Assembly: GCF_003858645.1 (NCBI RefSeq)
Contig: NZ_RQJP01000001.1
Coordinates: forward strand, 124,001-188,000
Source of the DNA: Larkinella knui
GTDB taxonomy: Bacteria; Bacteroidota; Bacteroidia; Cytophagales; Spirosomataceae
Direction: 5' to 3'
DNA length: 64,000 bases
This document shows positions 25,833 through 35,512 of this stretch, in pieces; the first letter of the stretch is position 1, and each line of letters starts with the position of its first letter. The position numbers and the translations under genes were made by a program. The notes beneath the pieces were generated by a model. It had not been told where the DNA came from. It ran no database searches and saw only the letters and a list, made by a program, of their open reading frames with translations.

Positions 25833-27166
25833 CACTTCTTGCCTTGCAAATGATTTACCACCGAATCCGTCAAATCTTTGGCGGCCGCGGGGGTGTAGGG
25901 CGAAACCGTTACCTCATACCCGCCGTGTGTGATCTCCTCGGCCGTCAGCAAATACCCCAGCCAACCGTTGCCGTAGCCAAAATAGAAGGTGTAGGGAAAA
26001 GGCGACCGGTCGCGCACTTCGTTGGAAATTTCACAGAACAGTTCGAGTGGGGCGCTCCAGATGGCGATGTCGTCGTTGATTTGCAGAAACCGTACCGGCA
26101 GTTTGACAATGTTGACCCCGGCTTTGTTGGTGCGGGTGTAGTCTTTCAAATCATCGACCCAGCCGAGGTCGGCTTTGCGGGGCGTTTCAACAATCATACG
26201 GGCGGTTTTCAGGCTAATATCGGCCGTGGTGGCCTTGAGCGACTGGTTTGCGGCAATAATTTTGTCGCCCAATAACGTCTTGAACTGATGCAGCCGCCCG
26301 ATTTTATGGTTCGCATACTGGCTGTAAATCGGGGCAATGTTGCCGGCGGCTCCGTTGATGAACAGCAACGGAATACCCAGTTGTTCTTCCACATACTGGG
26401 CCACCACGCCCGGTGCATCCCCGCTGATGAGCAGGTTTTCGCCCCCCATCACCGTTCCGTGAATTGCGTAGTTGGAAATCAACGCCATCGGCGTGCCATC
26501 CGCCTTATCAAGTCGAATCAGACCGATCCGGCGATCGACCGGACCATCCGGGTCCATGCCCAGAAACGCCTTGCCGTCGACGCCCTTGGCCCGCCGGTTG
26601 ATGTTGGCCTGCGCCATGCCCCAGCCGACACCCAATCGGGCCGGTTCGAGTTTTTTCCGGGCTTCGGCAACACCGTCAATGAGCTTTTTTTCCACCATAT
26701 CGGTATAGTCCGTATCGAATTTGTGCTGATACCGATCCCCCATGAAAAGGGCCGGTAAACCCGGAGGGCCGACTTCGGGAGCCGAATGCGTGTGGGTCAG
26801 CGTCCACCAGAAGTTGACCGGATCGATGCCCAACTGGCTTTTTAATTTGGCGGCCACTTTGTCGTATTCGGAGGGCGAAACCACGGCGAAGTCGGATGAA
26901 ACGAGAACGAACTGGGTTTTTCCGTCGTCCAGGACGGTGATCCGGTGATAAATCCGGTCGAGAACCCCGGTCGACCGCCGGGCTCCGTAGCCGAGCAGCA
27001 TCTGGTGGCCTTCCGGCGTCACGTCTACCTTGACGACAGCCGCCCGAAAACCGGTCGCTTTCGGGTCAATGGCCTGACTACCCAGCGAAAAAAGCAATTG
27101 AAGGGCTACCGCCAAAAGGCCAATCCGTGTTCTGAAAGCCGGTATGCGGTTTTGAAAAAAGAGCAT
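25832..27166 (-). CDS. Neutral/alkaline non-lysosomal ceramidase-like hydrolase, exported
   Basis: 444 aa with an N-terminal signal (RIGLLAVALQLLFSLGSQA). The sequence VVKVDVTPEGHQMLLGYGAR, then TQFVLVSSDFAVVS and WWTLTHTHSAPEVG, is the hallmark of the ceramidase N-terminal domain, with zinc-binding His residues in THTHSAPE and, further on, ISNYAIHGTVMGGENLLISG for the catalytic Ser region. The C-terminal half (GNGWLGYLLTAEEITHGGYE) also fits. In Bacteroidota these shorter proteins are frequent in polysaccharide loci and probably act on amide or ester bonds other than ceramide. It is the gene after the PVC-type haem protein, separated from it by a long palindrome. Confidence 0.85.
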   Translation of the reverse strand: MLFFQNRIPAFRTRIGLLAVALQLLFSLGSQAIDPKATGFRAAVVKVDVTPEGHQMLLGYGARRSTGVLDRIYHRITVLDDGKTQFVLVSSDFAVVSPSEYDKVAAKLKSQLGIDPVNFWWTLTHTHSAPEVGPPGLPALFMGDRYQHKFDTDYTDMVEKKLIDGVAEARKKLEPARLGVGWGMAQANINRRAKGVDGKAFLGMDPDGPVDRRIGLIRLDKADGTPMALISNYAIHGTVMGGENLLISGDAPGVVAQYVEEQLGIPLLFINGAAGNIAPIYSQYANHKIGRLHQFKTLLGDKIIAANQSLKATTADISLKTARMIVETPRKADLGWVDDLKDYTRTNKAGVNIVKLPVRFLQINDDIAIWSAPLELFCEISNEVRDRSPFPYTFYFGYGNGWLGYLLTAEEITHGGYEVTVSPYTPAAAKDLTDSVVNHLQGKK

Positions 27167-27193
27167 GGTTCAGGGGTTAAGAGGTGTTTTTTT

Positions 27194-27285
27194 GTTTACG
27201 GTTTTCAGTTTACGGTTTATGGTTGGCTGACGCGTTTTGTTTGCATGCGTCAGCCACCATAAACCGTAAACTGAAAACCGTAAAC
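27194..27285. repeat. 40-bp inverted repeat abutting a stop codon
   Basis: Left arm 27194-27233 (beginning GTTTACGGTTTTCAGTTTAC) and right arm 27247-27285 are reverse complements except for one bulged base, with a 13-base loop. Each arm also contains a tandem GTTTACGGTTT-like repeat. The right arm ends exactly at 27285, one base before the stop codon of the haem-protein gene. It may act as a terminator or processing signal inside the locus, or be a palindromic mobile element. Confidence 0.7.
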
Positions 27286-30200
27286 TCATTTCGCCTGTTT
27301 GATATACGCCAGTAAATCAGCCATTTGCTGCGGGTTGATCTGTTTTTCCAGGCCCGCCGTCATCGCCGACATGTTCATTGCTTTCAGCGACTCGATGTCC
27401 TGCCGGGCAATGGTAGTTTCCTGACCGCCCTGATTGCGCAGGGTCAGCGCCGTCGGCGTTTCGGTCGGAATCAGGCCCTGAAGGGTTTCGCCGTTTTTCA
27501 GCGTGATGGTCCACAGGTCGTAACCGTCGGCAATCGACAGGTTGGGGTTCAGGATGTCGCCCATGATGGAGGCCGGTCGCCGGTTTCGGATGGTCGCCAG
27601 ATCGGGCCCGAACGCAATACCGCCCGTGCTGCCAATCTGGTGGCACAAGGCGCAGTTCTGCTGGAAGACCAGCGCGCCCTTTTCGGGGCTAGCCGCCAGA
27701 TCCAGCGAGGTCTGGTATTGTTTGATCACTTCATCCCGCTGCTTATCGCGTTTGGTCAGCAACACCCGCGCCCGGTTTCGCGATTCCACATTCGAATTCG
27801 CCATCAACCCGACGCTGCGGGGCCAGCCGATGCTGTTCTGATCAATCGTTCCTTTTTCGACGGCATCGAGCAACAGTTTGATTCGCGACTGTCTGACCGG
27901 GTCGGAGCCGCTGAAGAACGTAGCAATGGCCGGTTCGCGGATGTCGGGCGTCATAACCGGCCACTTTTGCAGCACGTAATCACTAACCGTGGCGTCGGGA
28001 ATCGAACTCAGCGTTTTCAAAGCCGCGACCTGAACGGACAGCGGTTCGTTCGGGGCAATCATTTTTTTCAGGAGCGGAATCTGGGGCGTTGCGTCGTGGA
28101 GGGCCAGAAAACCGATGGCTTCCGAGCGTTTCTCTTCCGACTGTTTCGCATCGCCCGCCGTCTGCACGGCTTTGGCCAGAGCCGCGTTCGTCCGGGCGTC
28201 TTCCGGCAGTCCGGTCACCTGCAAAACCTGCAGGCAGGCCGAGCGAATGGAAGGAGCCGGATGGTCGAAAAACGTCCGGATCAGCAAGGCCTGTTCCGCC
28301 TGAAAATTTGAATCCAGCGACGAATTCCGCCGTTTGATGCCCTGGCCAATCCCTTTGATGAGGGAAGCCTGCCAGGTGGCGCGGTCTTCCGAAACCGGGG
28401 CGGTGGCTTTTTGAAGCAACTGGTTGATGGTTTTGGTTGGCTGACTCGCCCCGGCCATCGCGCTGAGCCGCTCGACGAGCGAACCATACGCCGGTTGATC
28501 GGGTTTGAAACGCGCCAGAACCGCATTGAGCAAATCACCTTTCTGCGACGAAGGTGCGGAAAGAGCCGCAATCTGAACCCATGGGTCGTCGATATCGGCA
28601 AACAAAAGCTTTTGCCGGGCGCTGGCTGCTTCGGGTTTTTCAACAAAACCGAGTGTACAAAGCAGCTGAAACCGCACTTTCGGATCGGTATCCGACTGCA
28701 TCGCCAGCAAAGCCGGAACCAGCGCCGGGGCGGTTTCCAGATGGAGTTCCGCCAGTTTGATCGCGTTGGTGCGTATGCCCGGAACCGGATCTTTCAAAGC
28801 CGTCGTGATCAGTTCGGGACGCAGTTTGCTCAGACCTTCGAGGGTCCAGAGGGCGTGGAGACGGCCAAAGGGCAACGAAGGATTCTTCGCCATGGCTTCC
28901 AGCCCGGCAACGTCCTGCGGAGTTGCGCGATCGAGCAAAAGCCGTTGGGCATTCCGGCGCCACCAAACGTTCCGGTCGCCCAGTTTTTCAATCAGTTGCG
29001 GGTTAGTCGCCTTGCCTAGCAGGTCTTTTCCCCAGCTGGCGGGTTGGGTTCCTTTGGGCGTGATGCGGTAAATTCGGCCCTGATCTGTTCCATTGTATAA
29101 GGCCCCGGATTTGATAACGTCTTCGGCCATCCATTCGGGGTGTTCAACAATTTGCCGGTAATAATCAATGACATACAGCGCGCCATCGGGTCCGGTATAG
29201 AAGTTGACGGGCCGAAACCAGGCATCGGTCGAAGCCAGAAATTCTTTGCCGGTATGGACCCGGCTGGCCGTAAAAGTGGCTCCTTTTTCATGGATTTTAT
29301 CGAAATGTACCAAATTGCTGACGGGTTCGGCCACAAACGTAATGCTGTCGTACTGAGCCGGAAACGCCCCGCCCAGATACGCCGTTATTCCGCAGGCCGA
29401 CGTGATCACGCCCACATCCGTCAGCAACTGGAGCTGCGGGTTTTTCGTAATCGGAAACACCTCGGCGGCATTCCCGTGGTCCGAAATCGACTGCGTGACG
29501 TTGGAAACCAGCAAATCCGGGTTGCGCTTCAGATAGGGCGTCGTGATCACTTCGTGGAACGCGTGGTTGGCGTTGCTCACCAGCAGGCGGTTTCCCCAGG
29601 CGTCAAAGGTATGACCAAACTGCGTATTTCCGGCAACGGGTTCCAGTTCGTAGCGGTCGGGCCGAAACCGGACGCTGCGGCCACTGGCGTTGTCGGGCAG
29701 CCGGATGCCATCGGGCCGTTTGGGAAAAAAGACATCACTGCCCCGGTCGCCAAATTCTTCCTTGTAGACCTGCGCCGTCACCGCCGATTCGTGGGCGAGG
29801 TAAATCCAGTTGTCGAGGCCCAGCAACGGTGCATTGACGTTGTGCTGTGGATTGGACAGGGCAAAGCCGGTCAAAACCGTATCGCGGACGTCTGATTTTC
29901 CGTCGCCGTCGGTGTCTTCCAGGTAATAAACGTTGGGCGCATCGGTCACGAGTACGCCTTTTTTCCAGCGCATGATGCCGGTGGGCAATACGAGATTTTC
30001 GGCAAAAACCGCGCTCTTGTCCATGCGCCCGTCGCCGTCCGAATCGGTCAGGAGTTTTATTTTTCCGGTACCGGTTTTGTCGAGCGGATAGCCGTGCATT
30101 TCCACCACGTACACCCGGCCGTCTTCGTCAATTTCCATCGCGACCGGATCGGCCACCAGCGGCTCGCTGGCGACCAGTTCGATCTGAAAACCGGGTTCGA

Positions 30201-30339
30201 GTTCAAACGTTTTCAGAGCCTCTTCCGGCGACGTTCCCGAACCGGTAGACGACTTCTGACAGCTCACGGCCACCGTCAGCAGCGATGCTATCAAACTGTA
30301 AAAAAACCACTCGTGCGTACGTTTAATCGGGTTTCCCAT
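27286..30339 (-). CDS. PVC-type haem-binding lipoprotein: beta-propeller, HEAT-like repeats, cytochrome c
   Basis: 1017 aa from the ATG at 30337-30339 (MGNPIKRTHEWFF). A lipobox ends at the Cys in LTVAVSCQKSS. Next comes a propeller domain of the PVC-type (FELEPGFQIELVASEPLVAD, DPVAMEIDEDGRVYVVEMHG, DSDGDGRMDK), then a long alpha-helical region of HEAT-like repeats (about 480-850), and a C-terminal cytochrome c with CALCH (QQNCALCHQIGSTGG) followed by GPDLATI. Proteins of this build occur in Planctomycetes and Bacteroidota near polysaccharide genes and are thought to be envelope-bound redox enzymes; the reaction is not known to me. It starts four bases after the SusD stop, so it is co-transcribed with the uptake pair. 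Confidence 0.9.
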   Translation of the reverse strand: MGNPIKRTHEWFFYSLIASLLTVAVSCQKSSTGSGTSPEEALKTFELEPGFQIELVASEPLVADPVAMEIDEDGRVYVVEMHGYPLDKTGTGKIKLLTDSDGDGRMDKSAVFAENLVLPTGIMRWKKGVLVTDAPNVYYLEDTDGDGKSDVRDTVLTGFALSNPQHNVNAPLLGLDNWIYLAHESAVTAQVYKEEFGDRGSDVFFPKRPDGIRLPDNASGRSVRFRPDRYELEPVAGNTQFGHTFDAWGNRLLVSNANHAFHEVITTPYLKRNPDLLVSNVTQSISDHGNAAEVFPITKNPQLQLLTDVGVITSACGITAYLGGAFPAQYDSITFVAEPVSNLVHFDKIHEKGATFTASRVHTGKEFLASTDAWFRPVNFYTGPDGALYVIDYYRQIVEHPEWMAEDVIKSGALYNGTDQGRIYRITPKGTQPASWGKDLLGKATNPQLIEKLGDRNVWWRRNAQRLLLDRATPQDVAGLEAMAKNPSLPFGRLHALWTLEGLSKLRPELITTALKDPVPGIRTNAIKLAELHLETAPALVPALLAMQSDTDPKVRFQLLCTLGFVEKPEAASARQKLLFADIDDPWVQIAALSAPSSQKGDLLNAVLARFKPDQPAYGSLVERLSAMAGASQPTKTINQLLQKATAPVSEDRATWQASLIKGIGQGIKRRNSSLDSNFQAEQALLIRTFFDHPAPSIRSACLQVLQVTGLPEDARTNAALAKAVQTAGDAKQSEEKRSEAIGFLALHDATPQIPLLKKMIAPNEPLSVQVAALKTLSSIPDATVSDYVLQKWPVMTPDIREPAIATFFSGSDPVRQSRIKLLLDAVEKGTIDQNSIGWPRSVGLMANSNVESRNRARVLLTKRDKQRDEVIKQYQTSLDLAASPEKGALVFQQNCALCHQIGSTGGIAFGPDLATIRNRRPASIMGDILNPNLSIADGYDLWTITLKNGETLQGLIPTETPTALTLRNQGGQETTIARQDIESLKAMNMSAMTAGLEKQINPQQMADLLAYIKQAK

Positions 30340-30343
30340 TGGG

Positions 30344-31990
30344 TCAGTAATTCGGATTTTGGGTAAGCTTTGCATTCTGATTCAGCGCCGACTGCGGGAT
30401 CGGAAGCAGGTAATTTTTGTTGGCAAAGAACGTTTTTCCGCCTTCCGGTGCAGGAATGACGGTATAAACCGGTTTGCCGCCCACCAGATCAATTTTCATG
30501 GCGTGCAACGTTCCGTTCAGGTTCTTTTCCGCGAGTTTCAACCGCATCAGATCGAACCAGCGCCGTTCTTCAAAAGCCAGCTCGACCCGGCGTTCCCGCT
30601 GAATCGCCACCCGCATTTCGGCCTGCGTCAACCCGGTTTTCAGGTTCGGCAATTCCGACCGCGTCCGCACCTGGTTGATGGCGGCATACACCGACGCATC
30701 CGGCCCGACGGCTTCGTTCTGCGCTTCGGCATAACTGAGCAACACCTCGGCGTAGCGATAGATAATGAAACTGCCGCTGTTCAGCAGGTGATTGCCGTTG
30801 ATGGTGTATTTCGGATTCAATCCCTTCCGCAAATAATAACCGGTATTGGTGGCTTCATTGGTATTACTCAAATCCGTCGCATTCCGACTACCGACGCCCT
30901 GTTTCATCACCATTTCGGCCCCCACCCAGAGCGATCCGTCGTAGACAATCGACTGATAAAACCGCTTCTCCCGGTTGACATACGGGTTCTGAGGGTCGTA
31001 GCCCGAAGCCGGGTCTGAAATGGGCAGACCGTTGGCCATGGCATATTCATCCACCAGTTCCTGCGTCGGATCGACGCCACCGTAGGCCTTTTGTACGCCA
31101 CCGACGATCCAGGGCCCCCACAGGCCTTCTTTGCCACTTCCCAGGGCCGTACCGCCGAGGTATTGCTTGGCAAAAAGTACTTCCACATTGTTGTTGTTGT
31201 CCTCGTAAAATTGCGTTTCGTAATTGGAAAACAGGCTGTGCGAGCCCAGATCCATCACTTTTTTGTTCGTGGCGGCTGCCAGCGCCCACCGGGCTTTATC
31301 ACCGGCGGTATTTTTCAGCGGACTGGCCCAGAACAGTTCGCACCAGCCTTTCAGCGTCAGCGCCGAGGCTTTGGAAACCCGGCCCGCTTCGGCTTTCAGC
31401 GGCAGGTCGTCGGCAATGGCGGCACATTCATCGACAATGAATTTATAGGTTTCTTCGTCGGTATTCCGGGCCCGAAAAATGGCGTCGCCCTGCGTGTTCT
31501 GGTTCAACGAGTTGGTGATGATCGGAACCCCGCCGTGGGCCGTCCACAACAACTGGTAAAAGTAGGCTCTCAAAAACCGGGCTTCCGCCAGTTTGGGTTT
31601 CTTCCAGCTATCCGGAAAGCTCGAAGCCGTCACTTTTTCGATGAATAAATTGGCCCGCCGAATGTTGGCATACTGCGACCACCAGTTGGGAGCGTTGCTG
31701 GCCGTATAGACCGATGGTGAATACAAAACCCGGCTGGGCAGACCGTTGACGCCGTTCATGGCGTTGTCCGTAAAGTTTTCCCACGGATCGAAGCCATTGA
31801 ACGGACCCGGTATGCCGGAATAGACGTTGTTCAGAAACAGGTCGGCGGTGCCGGGATCGGTCCAGACCAGGTTGTCCGAAATCTGGTCTTTGGGGGCCAC
31901 TTCCAGAAAATCCTTGCAGGAGAAAATTCCCAGTATAAGGAACAGCAAAGCTACTTTGCCATTCAAATTCATAAGCCTGTGCAGGTTCAT
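30344..31990 (-). CDS. SusD/RagB-family nutrient-binding outer-membrane lipoprotein
   Basis: 548 aa from the ATG at 31988-31990 (MNLHRLMNLNG); Met7 at 31972 is also possible. The lipobox is LGIFSCKDF, followed by the SusD landmark FLEVAPKDQISDNLVW. TPR-like helices fill the N-terminal half and the C-terminal landmark is RRVELAFEERRWFDLMRL. SusD lids the SusC porin and binds the substrate at the cell surface. It follows SusC by about 20 bases and is followed after four bases by the haem protein, so the three form a transcription unit. The ligand cannot be told from the sequence. Confidence 0.94.
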   Translation of the reverse strand: MNLHRLMNLNGKVALLFLILGIFSCKDFLEVAPKDQISDNLVWTDPGTADLFLNNVYSGIPGPFNGFDPWENFTDNAMNGVNGLPSRVLYSPSVYTASNAPNWWSQYANIRRANLFIEKVTASSFPDSWKKPKLAEARFLRAYFYQLLWTAHGGVPIITNSLNQNTQGDAIFRARNTDEETYKFIVDECAAIADDLPLKAEAGRVSKASALTLKGWCELFWASPLKNTAGDKARWALAAATNKKVMDLGSHSLFSNYETQFYEDNNNNVEVLFAKQYLGGTALGSGKEGLWGPWIVGGVQKAYGGVDPTQELVDEYAMANGLPISDPASGYDPQNPYVNREKRFYQSIVYDGSLWVGAEMVMKQGVGSRNATDLSNTNEATNTGYYLRKGLNPKYTINGNHLLNSGSFIIYRYAEVLLSYAEAQNEAVGPDASVYAAINQVRTRSELPNLKTGLTQAEMRVAIQRERRVELAFEERRWFDLMRLKLAEKNLNGTLHAMKIDLVGGKPVYTVIPAPEGGKTFFANKNYLLPIPQSALNQNAKLTQNPNY

Positions 31991-32010
31991 AGCGGGGGCT
32001 GTTTTCAAGA

Positions 32011-35000
32011 CTAAAAGGTGATATTCAAGCCAACTGACGTTACTTTTTGCTGCGGATAACTCCAGGCATTCGCCTGCGTGATTTCCGGGTCAAAGTTTCG
32101 CAACTTCGTCCAGGTCAGGAGGTTCTGCCCCGATACATAGATCCGCGCATTCTGGATTTTAATCCGCTGGGTGATGACGGCAGGAAGCGAATACGACAGG
32201 GTTGCGCTTTTCAGCCGCAGGTAACTGGCATCGCCGATCCAGAACGACGACGTCTGCGTGTTGTTGGTGGTCGGGGCGTTGGTGATGCGCGGATAGGTGG
32301 CGTCCGGATTTTCGGGTGTCCAGTAATCCAGCGTTTCCCGCACCGCACCCATGCCGTTGCTGAAGGCCCAGGCGGCACTGCCCGAATAATAGAAGTTGGT
32401 TTTGGCCGCGCCCTGAAACAGAATGTCCAGCGTAAATCCTTTGTACTGAATATTCGGCGCTATCCCGTAAATGATGCGAGGGGTCGCCACGGCGTCGCCG
32501 ATCCGGGTGAGGTCATCGTCGTTAATTTTGCCGTCATTGTTCATGTCCTGATACCGGATGTCGCCGGGTTGAACCGCGCCCCAGGGCTGTACGGCAATAC
32601 CGGGTTTCAACTTGCCGGATTCGTCAAAATCGGTCAACTGAAAAAGGCCCAGCGATTGGAAGCCAAACTGGGTTCCGAGCGGTTTTCCGGTTAGCCGGCG
32701 GTTGAGGTTGTTGTAGGTGGCACCCGCTTCAAACACCTGCAGCAGCTTGTTTTTGGCGTACGTAAAATTGCCATTCAGGGAGACGCGCAGATCGGGCGAG
32801 AACCGGTGCGACGATCCGATGGACAGATCGATGCCCTGGTTTTGCATAATCCCGGCATTCACCTGGCTCAGCCCGATTCCGTATTCGGACGGTACAATGA
32901 CGTCGGGATTGACCAGCATGTTGGACCGTTTTTCGTAAAAATAATCCATTTCCAGGTTCAGCAGCCCTTTCCACAGCGTGGCTTCCAGGCCCACATCCGT
33001 CTTTTTCGCGCGTTCCCAGGTGATGTTCGGATTCGGCTCGTTGCGTTCGCGAAGGGCCTGAACGGCATTGCCGCCCAGCACATAGGCCGGACCCACCACG
33101 CTGTAGGTGCTCATGTACTGAAAAGCACTCCCCGCCAGGGCACCCACCTCGCCGTAGGAACCGCGGAGTTTCAGGTTGTCGATCCAGCGGACATTCTGCT
33201 TGATGAAGTTTTCTTCCGATAACCGCCAGCCGAGCGAGAACGCCGGGAAGAAACCGAAGCGGTTTTCCGGCGCAAAATAGTAGCTACCGTCGTAGCGACC
33301 GCTGGCTTCCACGAGGTATTTATCGGCATAGTCGTACGTAACCCGATAGACCAGACCCATTTGCCGACCGTAGCTGGAGGTTCCGGTGGTGGTCATGTCC
33401 GCATTGCTGGAGCTGCCCATGTCCAGTTCGTCGATGCCCAGGTTGTAGTTCCGTCGGGTAGCGCCCAGCAGCATCGCGTCGTTGGCTTTGGCTTCAAAAA
33501 CCGCCAGGGCACCAACGCTACTTTTGCCAAACGACCGCATGTAATTCAGGCTGGCCTGGTAGGTCAGCTGCTGCGCCTGGTTGTAGGTCTGGCTCAGGGA
33601 TGATTTGGCCTGACCGAAAATACCGTCCGTAATCACTTTTGTGGACGTATTGATCGTGGCCAGATGAACCGGCGTGGTCCAGATTTTATCCATCGTCATC
33701 GTCGGATCGTAGGCGACCGTACCTTTGGCAACCAGGCCCGGAATGAACGGAATCGCCTGTTCGACTGTCAGTTGCGAATACAAGGCCGTCGTGTTGGTTT
33801 TCTGATACCCGCTGTTGTAAATACTGCCGGTGACGTAGGTGCCGTTCATGCCGTTGCTGAAAAACAGCGGACCGTTTTGCAGGTGCGAATAGGCAATCAG
33901 TTCAAAGATTCGCGGTGTTCCGATGGACGGGTATTGGGACTTTTGCACCCGGCCGTTCAGGTTAAAGGAAATCTTGGTGGTTTTCGTAGCCTGTGCGTCG
34001 AGGTTGATGGCCAGGTTATACCGTTTGTTATTGGTCGACGGCCACATCCCGGCCTGGTACTGATAGCCCAGACTGGCGTAGTATTTAATGCGCTCGGCCC
34101 CGCCCGACAATTCGATGTTGTGGGTCGTTATGAGGGCATTGCGGTTGACCAGTTCCTTGATATAATTGTCGGCCGGATACGAATCGTTGTCCGAACCGTC
34201 TTTGAACTTTTGCAAGGCTTCCGCCGAATACGGCTCGGGCAAACCGGCGTATTTGGCGGCTGCGTTTTTCAGGCTGGCAAAATCATAGCCGTGCAAATAA
34301 TCAGGCATCACGGTCGGGTTTTGAAAGCCAACGTAAGCGTTATACGTCAGCGACGGTGTTCCGGTTTTTCCGCGCTTGGTCGTAATCAGCACCACCCCGT
34401 TGGCCCCGGCCACGCCGTAGGGAGCCACGGCTGCGGCATCTTTCAGGATCGTGAAGGTTTCAATCGTGTTGGGATCGAGTTGCTGGAAACTGCGGGGAAT
34501 ACCGTCCACGATCAACAACGGCTGGTTGTTGCCCGTCGAGGAAATACCGCGGATGTAGATGTTGGAACCATCGCGACCGGGTTCGCCGGAAGCCTGTTTC
34601 ACGATGACGCCCGGCAGGCGGCCACCCAGGCTGTTGCTCAGATTAGTCACCGGAACCGACGCAATTTCGTCGCCTTTCATCGTAGACACAGCCGCCGTTA
34701 CCGAGGTTTTCTTCTGGACCCCATACCCGACCACGACCACTTCGCTCAGGGCTTTAATGTCCGGTTTCAGGCTGATGTTGATTTCCGTGCGGCCCCCCAC
34801 CAGCACTTCCTGCGGCTCGTAGCCTACGAAGCTGAACACCAGCACCGCATCCGGGCCGGGAATCAGCAGCTTGTAGCTTCCGGTGCCGTCCGTTGTCGTT
34901 CCCCGCGTCGAACCTTTCAGCACAATGCTGACGCCGGGCAACTCGTCGCCTTTCGCTCCGTCGGTCACGCGGCCCTGAATCGTCACATCGGCAACGACCG

Positions 35001-35460
35001 GTTTTTCAATCGTGCGGGCCGCCGAAACGTCTAGCGTTGTTCCTTCGGTAGCCGGTCGGCTTTCGGTTTGGCGGAGGGGAGCGGTTTCGGGAAATCGGCT
35101 CGGATTGGGTTCCGACCTCCGCTGCGGTTCTTTGGCGGTGATGACATACCCACCGTTTTTCGATTTTTTATAGCCCAGCCCAAACGGTTTCAACACCGTT
35201 TCGAGGTTGGTTTCCAGCCGGTCGTCCCAACGAACCGCATCCGACGAAACGACGTAGCCCTCCACAATCCGGTCGAAAAACAGGATGTCTACTTTGTAAT
35301 AATTTTTTAGTTCGCGCAGGGTTTCCTTCAATTGGCGGTTTTCGGGCCTGGCGGTTACGGGCTGGCGGGGCGACGTCTGGGCCTTCGCGAGCATTTGGGC
35401 GAAACCCGGCCGGATCACACCCAGCAACAGGATCAGCAGCGTTGGTATTCTTTTTTTCAT
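32011..35460 (-). CDS. SusC/RagA TonB-linked outer-membrane transporter with STN signalling domain
   Basis: 1149 aa. A signal peptide is followed by an STN (secretin/TonB N-terminus) domain at about 45-115 (LRELKNYYKVDILFFDR, LKPFGLGYKK), a CarboxypepD_reg-like domain at 160-245 (GRVTDGAKGDELPGVSIVLK, SFVGYEPQEV), a TonB box and plug (VVVGYGVQKKTSVTAAVS, GGRLPGVIVKQASGEP), and a 22-strand barrel ending in VGLNITF. The STN domain is the part that contacts a FecR anti-sigma factor, and both FecR and sigma genes lie directly upstream. So the transporter is also the sensor for its own locus. It is the TonB-powered entry gate for a glycan or glycoconjugate. Confidence 0.95.
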   Translation of the reverse strand: MKKRIPTLLILLLGVIRPGFAQMLAKAQTSPRQPVTARPENRQLKETLRELKNYYKVDILFFDRIVEGYVVSSDAVRWDDRLETNLETVLKPFGLGYKKSKNGGYVITAKEPQRRSEPNPSRFPETAPLRQTESRPATEGTTLDVSAARTIEKPVVADVTIQGRVTDGAKGDELPGVSIVLKGSTRGTTTDGTGSYKLLIPGPDAVLVFSFVGYEPQEVLVGGRTEINISLKPDIKALSEVVVVGYGVQKKTSVTAAVSTMKGDEIASVPVTNLSNSLGGRLPGVIVKQASGEPGRDGSNIYIRGISSTGNNQPLLIVDGIPRSFQQLDPNTIETFTILKDAAAVAPYGVAGANGVVLITTKRGKTGTPSLTYNAYVGFQNPTVMPDYLHGYDFASLKNAAAKYAGLPEPYSAEALQKFKDGSDNDSYPADNYIKELVNRNALITTHNIELSGGAERIKYYASLGYQYQAGMWPSTNNKRYNLAINLDAQATKTTKISFNLNGRVQKSQYPSIGTPRIFELIAYSHLQNGPLFFSNGMNGTYVTGSIYNSGYQKTNTTALYSQLTVEQAIPFIPGLVAKGTVAYDPTMTMDKIWTTPVHLATINTSTKVITDGIFGQAKSSLSQTYNQAQQLTYQASLNYMRSFGKSSVGALAVFEAKANDAMLLGATRRNYNLGIDELDMGSSSNADMTTTGTSSYGRQMGLVYRVTYDYADKYLVEASGRYDGSYYFAPENRFGFFPAFSLGWRLSEENFIKQNVRWIDNLKLRGSYGEVGALAGSAFQYMSTYSVVGPAYVLGGNAVQALRERNEPNPNITWERAKKTDVGLEATLWKGLLNLEMDYFYEKRSNMLVNPDVIVPSEYGIGLSQVNAGIMQNQGIDLSIGSSHRFSPDLRVSLNGNFTYAKNKLLQVFEAGATYNNLNRRLTGKPLGTQFGFQSLGLFQLTDFDESGKLKPGIAVQPWGAVQPGDIRYQDMNNDGKINDDDLTRIGDAVATPRIIYGIAPNIQYKGFTLDILFQGAAKTNFYYSGSAAWAFSNGMGAVRETLDYWTPENPDATYPRITNAPTTNNTQTSSFWIGDASYLRLKSATLSYSLPAVITQRIKIQNARIYVSGQNLLTWTKLRNFDPEITQANAWSYPQQKVTSVGLNITF

Positions 35461-35512
35461 GGAAGGAAGAAATAATGGGTTAGTAAGCAGAAACAGGAAT
35501 GAGTGCGGTGCG

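Noticed and set aside
27194-27285. Repeated GTTTACGG units considered as a CRISPR array
   Set aside because: Only two repeats per arm, no spacers of regular size, and the whole is a single inverted repeat. No cas genes are present.
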